Below are positions 30,261 through 33,681 of a stretch of DNA of 33,681 nt, piece after piece. Source of the DNA: Davidsoniella eucalypti (taxonomy: Eukaryota; Ascomycota; Sordariomycetes; Microascales; Ceratocystidaceae); NCBI GenBank assembly GCA_004009845.1, contig RMBW01000225.1, positions 1-33,681 of the forward strand. Reading direction: 5' to 3'. The notes under the pieces were generated by a model. The model was not told the DNA's origin, did no database searches, and was given only the letters and a program-made list of their open reading frames with translations. Position numbers and translations under genes: made by a program. Position 1 is the stretch's first letter; each line of letters opens with the position of its first letter.

Positions 30261-31593
30261 AAAACTCACGATCTTTCAGCATAACCAGGGAAAGCGTAAA
30301 GGCATTTTGGACCATCTCTTTGGATTAGCAATAACGCAGAGAGTGGAGATATTGTGCATTCAAGAACCCTGGGTATGGAAAAAAGAAGGCAAATGGATTT
30401 TCCAGGACCACCAAAACTTTCACACCGTCAAACCAGCTTTATCTCTGCTAACAAGACCAAGGGTCGTGACCTATATCCAAAAGGGCATTGACTTCACAAT
30501 AGAAAAGCCTCTCGACATCGCAAGCAGCGATATTCAATGCATAAGACTTCATATAGACGCGCAACCATTATTGGTCAACCTCTACAACCATCCGACCCAA
30601 CCCCTTTACAGCACCCGCTTGTCCAGCAATGGCAGGTTGGGAGTGGCATCATAGTCGGGGACTTCAACACTCATCATCCATGGTGGTCTGTGAACTGTGA
30701 GCAATCACAGCATGCAGATGAAGTCGTTGGTTGGTTGCAGAGGAACAATGCGGACTTGGTGGTGGATCCCGAGAATGCTCTGGTCAACAGAGGCACTTTC
30801 TTCACCACCAGGTCGCAGAAAATATCAATCATCGATCTCGCCTTCCTCACCGGGCAGATGAAGCAAACGAAAACTAGTTGGACGTGTGAAGGTCTCCACG
30901 GTTCGGATCACCAGTGCATTAAATTGCAGTTCCACGACGCCCGAAAAAACGAAAAAGAGACACCAAAAAAAATATATATAACTTGAAAAAAAACGGACTG
31001 GAAACAGTTCAGAGAGAGCCTCAAAAAAAAAGGAGGCATAAGTATTAAAAAATCTCAAAAAAAAGAGATACTCGACCGGATCTGGCAGCCATTCTGACCG
31101 CCGCCATCCAGGATACTTGCGCAGAGGTGATGCCGAAGGCTCGCATCTGCCCCGGAGTAAGCCTTGGTGGAACGACGAACTCAAGCTATTGAGGAAGTCC
31201 TTCCTGAGGGCTGAACGACATTGGAAGAAGGATAAGATCTGTCACACGGAGTACAAAGAAAAACGAAACAGGTACTTCCATGCCATTATCAAAACTAAAA
31301 CTAACTATTTCAACTCTTTCTTAGAGCAAGCAACCGGCGACGAAGTCTTCACTGCTATGAGATACACGAAACCCACAACCGACTCGTATATACAACCACT
31401 CGAGGAAAATGGTGTCAAGGCTGAGTCTTTCGATGACAAAGCTAAGATGCTACTGAATCTTGTGGGCGGCGAAAAAGGTGAGTCCCTTGAGGACGAAGAC
31501 ACTCTACCCATCCCACATCACGAGAACTCGAAATGGCCTTGGCCTAACATCTCTACCATTGAGATTGAAAGAGCTATCATGACCTCAAACCCT
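30253..31593 (+). pseudogene. LINE ORF2, endonuclease and linker, frameshifted and truncated
   Basis: It starts at the ATG at 30253, overlapping the ORF1 stop. The first frame has the start of an apurinic-type endonuclease (LTIFQHNQGK, CIQEPWVW). A shift near 30600 leads to the next frame with GDFNTHHPWW, IIDLAFLTG and GSDHQCI, the remaining endonuclease signatures. That frame stops at 30984-30986. After an A-run-rich stretch (about 30945-31070) and another shift near 31150, the linker resumes (SKPWWNDELKLLRKS, then RNRYFHAIIKTKTNYF, then IERAIMTSNPR). It ends at 31593, immediately before the RT. The order fits Tad-like LINEs. At least two frameshifts plus truncation make it non-functional. 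Confidence 0.85.
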
Positions 31594-33681
31594 AGGTATT
31601 ATTCGGCGGCGTTGCGGGCGGAAACGTGCATACATTTCAGTCTGGGCACCCTTGTCCCTATTTTCAAAACGGTTCAGATCTAAACGGATCGGTGATTGGC
31701 CAAAATCTATTAATAAATAAGAATTTATCTATGACTTTGCTTACTAAAAAAATTATTTAAGTTTCAATTTTTTTGGTTTCAATTTTTTTAACAAATAATT
31801 TTCTGAAGTTTTTAAAGTTTTTTCTTTTAAAAAAAAACTTTTTTTAGGAATCAAAAAAATTAGAAATTTTTACTTTCGAGGTTTTTCCACAAATAACTTT
31901 CTAAAGTTTTTTTTTCTTGCAATTATTTTCACAAAATAATCTTTTGAAAATTTTAAATTCTTTTAGAAAATCCCTTTATTCAATTTATAGGGAGCAAAAT
32001 ATAATTCAATTTTGCTATCAATTTTATTTATTTATTAATCTTGTTTAACAATAGAGCTATGACGATATCACTAAGAACGTGTTCGTGATATTTATAATTA
32101 TAGATTATAATGTTTAGATCTACGGGGGAATTAGAAAGTTAATAATACTAACGAAGTATTTCATACTTTTGTGTAAAGTAGTAATGTGTATTCAGAATTC
32201 GTTAAAGCTTTGAGGTGTTTTTTTACAAATATGTCGAGCATAAACGTGACGTCTAGCTTCAGGTAGGAAACTAACTAGCATGCCGTTTTTGAGTATTTTT
32301 TTTTCACTAAGCAGCACATAATATATGAACGGTTATTTAAAAGAACCGCAGCAGAACTGCTAGTATTTGGACACAAATAGGACTGCAATCAATTTACTGG
32401 ATCAAACGCACTAGAAACGGCAAGTTATAAGTACACCAAGAGCAGGTCTACATACTCATTAAGCATTAAGGGTAAAGTACAAGAATTTGTATTAGTCAGA
32501 TACAGCAAGATGTAGAAAATGTTACCAAATATGTCAAGTACTATCACAATAAACACTCAAGGCGATGTAGAAGAATATCCTAATTAAATATAAGATTGAA
32601 GACTTGGTTTAAAATAACATACTGACGGTAATTCTCCACAAAATGCATAGACATATTGATTAAATAAAGTAATTCGTACTCATAGTATACTATATATCAT
32701 TAGGATTTCTACGATACAAAGCAGGTATCTAGGTACGATAGAGAAATAGAGTCAATTAAATTTAAAAGGATAGAGAGCCAAGCAAGGTAATATAACAAGC
32801 TGATTTAATATATTACCGGGCATTACAGCACAATTGGTAGGACAGACACCCACTTGCTATATCTATCTATATGATGATATTGAGTGCTATTGAAAAGGGA
32901 AATAAAATGAAAAGAATTCTAGAGAAAAACGACAGTATATATAAGTATTACTATATATTTGAATTATGTTCTTTCGCTGTAAGTAGAATGACAAGACTAA
33001 TATGGAACTTCAAATTACAAACAACTTTAGGTACTTATACCATTAGAATAGCATGACATTGGGTGCTTGGGATTTAGAGTTTACATGATTGATAAAACAA
33101 CAAGAGAAGTAGTCGCAACTGGCACAGTTGGTATTTTAAAACCTACATAGTAATCACTTTCTATGGTATTTGCAGGATATATTGATCACAAAATGATTCC
33201 CGATTTATAATAAGTTGAGATGGTCGGCAAAACATAAGAGCAAAGACCAAGTTTGTCGAGAAAATGCTCTATAAACATGTAAGAAGGACACTCGTAGTAA
33301 AATCAGGAATGATCAATGACTTACTGTAAGTTTTGTAGTTCTAACGGAATGTTGCATTTCAAGGGAAATGTAATAAGGTAAGACATAAAGATTGGGCAAG
33401 AATATAGGAAATGGTAAACTATCAAAGATTGTAGACCCCAAATACTAGCAATAGTTTGTTAGAAAATGGTTAATAAATACTGGGTTGTGTTATTGAGTAT
33501 CGAGAGAAAATTACATTGGCTAATTAACAGAGAAAGAGTTATGAATGAGTCACAACTGCAAGCTAGGCGATTGGGAAATGATTGTATAATCAGTCACTGA
33601 AGTATAGTTCTCTACATAGTACAAATGTTGACTATTAAGTACATCAAGAATGAATGTGTTGTCGGCAAGTAAGGTATGACT
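31594..33681 (+). repeat. Repeat X, copy D (runs out of the window)
   Basis: It begins with the X terminus (cct at 31591-31593 shared with the target). It is the only copy here that runs uninterrupted from the terminus through the left arm (to about 32440) into the part shared with A and B. The left arm is about 100 bp longer than in copy B. At 32440-32465 it reads through the sites where E1 inserted in copy B and the TRIM inserted in copy A. It contains the 61-codon ORF at 32871-33056. It is still matching copies A and B at the window end. Confidence 0.85.

Larger units (their letters stand above)
29437..31593 (+). mobile_element. Tad1-like LINE, 5' part only
   Basis: This holds a leader, an ORF1-like gene, and the endonuclease and linker part of ORF2. 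It is cut in ORF2 just before the RT domain by the X copy D terminus. The 5' edge is where similarity to repeat X ends (about 29436). RT and the 3' end are absent from the window. Confidence 0.85.

Overview
The window looks like a transposon graveyard from a filamentous fungus. I infer Pezizomycotina because it combines Tf1/sushi-type chromodomain Ty3/gypsy elements (chromoviruses) with a Tad1-like LINE. The genus cannot be assigned. I recognise no host gene, tRNA, rRNA or CRISPR array. Essentially everything is mobile-element sequence: GC-richer retrotransposon coding blocks sit inside a strongly AT-rich repeat family that I call X.

Repeat X is the scaffold. It occurs as near-identical partial copies A (1-4427), B (7494-8248 continuing 14709 to about 17787 or beyond), C (26591-27459) and D (31594 to the window end), plus a diverged copy E (27460-29436). 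All five lie in the same orientation. At three junctions its left terminus (CCTAGGTATTATTCGGCGGC) cuts abruptly into a different sequence: a gypsy reverse transcriptase, X copy C, and a LINE ORF2.

Nested in X, from left to right:
- A 1.37-kb non-autonomous LTR element (TRIM-like, 13-1384, TSD ttaag) in copy A.
- A solo LTR of gypsy family 3 in copies A and B at the same site (TSD gttag), so it predates their duplication.
- A family-3 chromovirus truncated within its RT (4428-7493, minus).
- A complete family-1 chromovirus, here E1 (8249-14708, minus, TSD agggc), with open gag and pol and LTRs differing at one position.
- A family-1 solo LTR (18952-19129, TSD ttcat).
- A chromodomain and LTR fragment of a fourth gypsy family (19406-19915, minus).
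- A second family-1-like element, here E3 (19916-26412, plus), with identical LTRs but many frameshifts, an N and no matching TSD.
- A possible MITE (28078-28596).
- A truncated Tad-like LINE (29437-31593).

The strongest functional observations concern the family-1 elements and the TRIM. In each, 11 nt just inside the 5' LTR are perfectly complementary to 11 nt within the LTR downstream of the TATA box. The 11-mer differs between TRIM and family 1, yet pairing is kept. This is the signature of Tf1-type self-primed reverse transcription. The same elements share a drifting but pairing-conserved inverted repeat in U3. E1 and E3 share a hairpin 3 nt after the gag stop, tandem repeats in the leader, and a Gag with an unusual hydrophobic N-terminus. 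Several oddities in E3 (N, adjacent 200-bp duplication, dense 1-nt indels) look like assembly or sequencing problems rather than biology.
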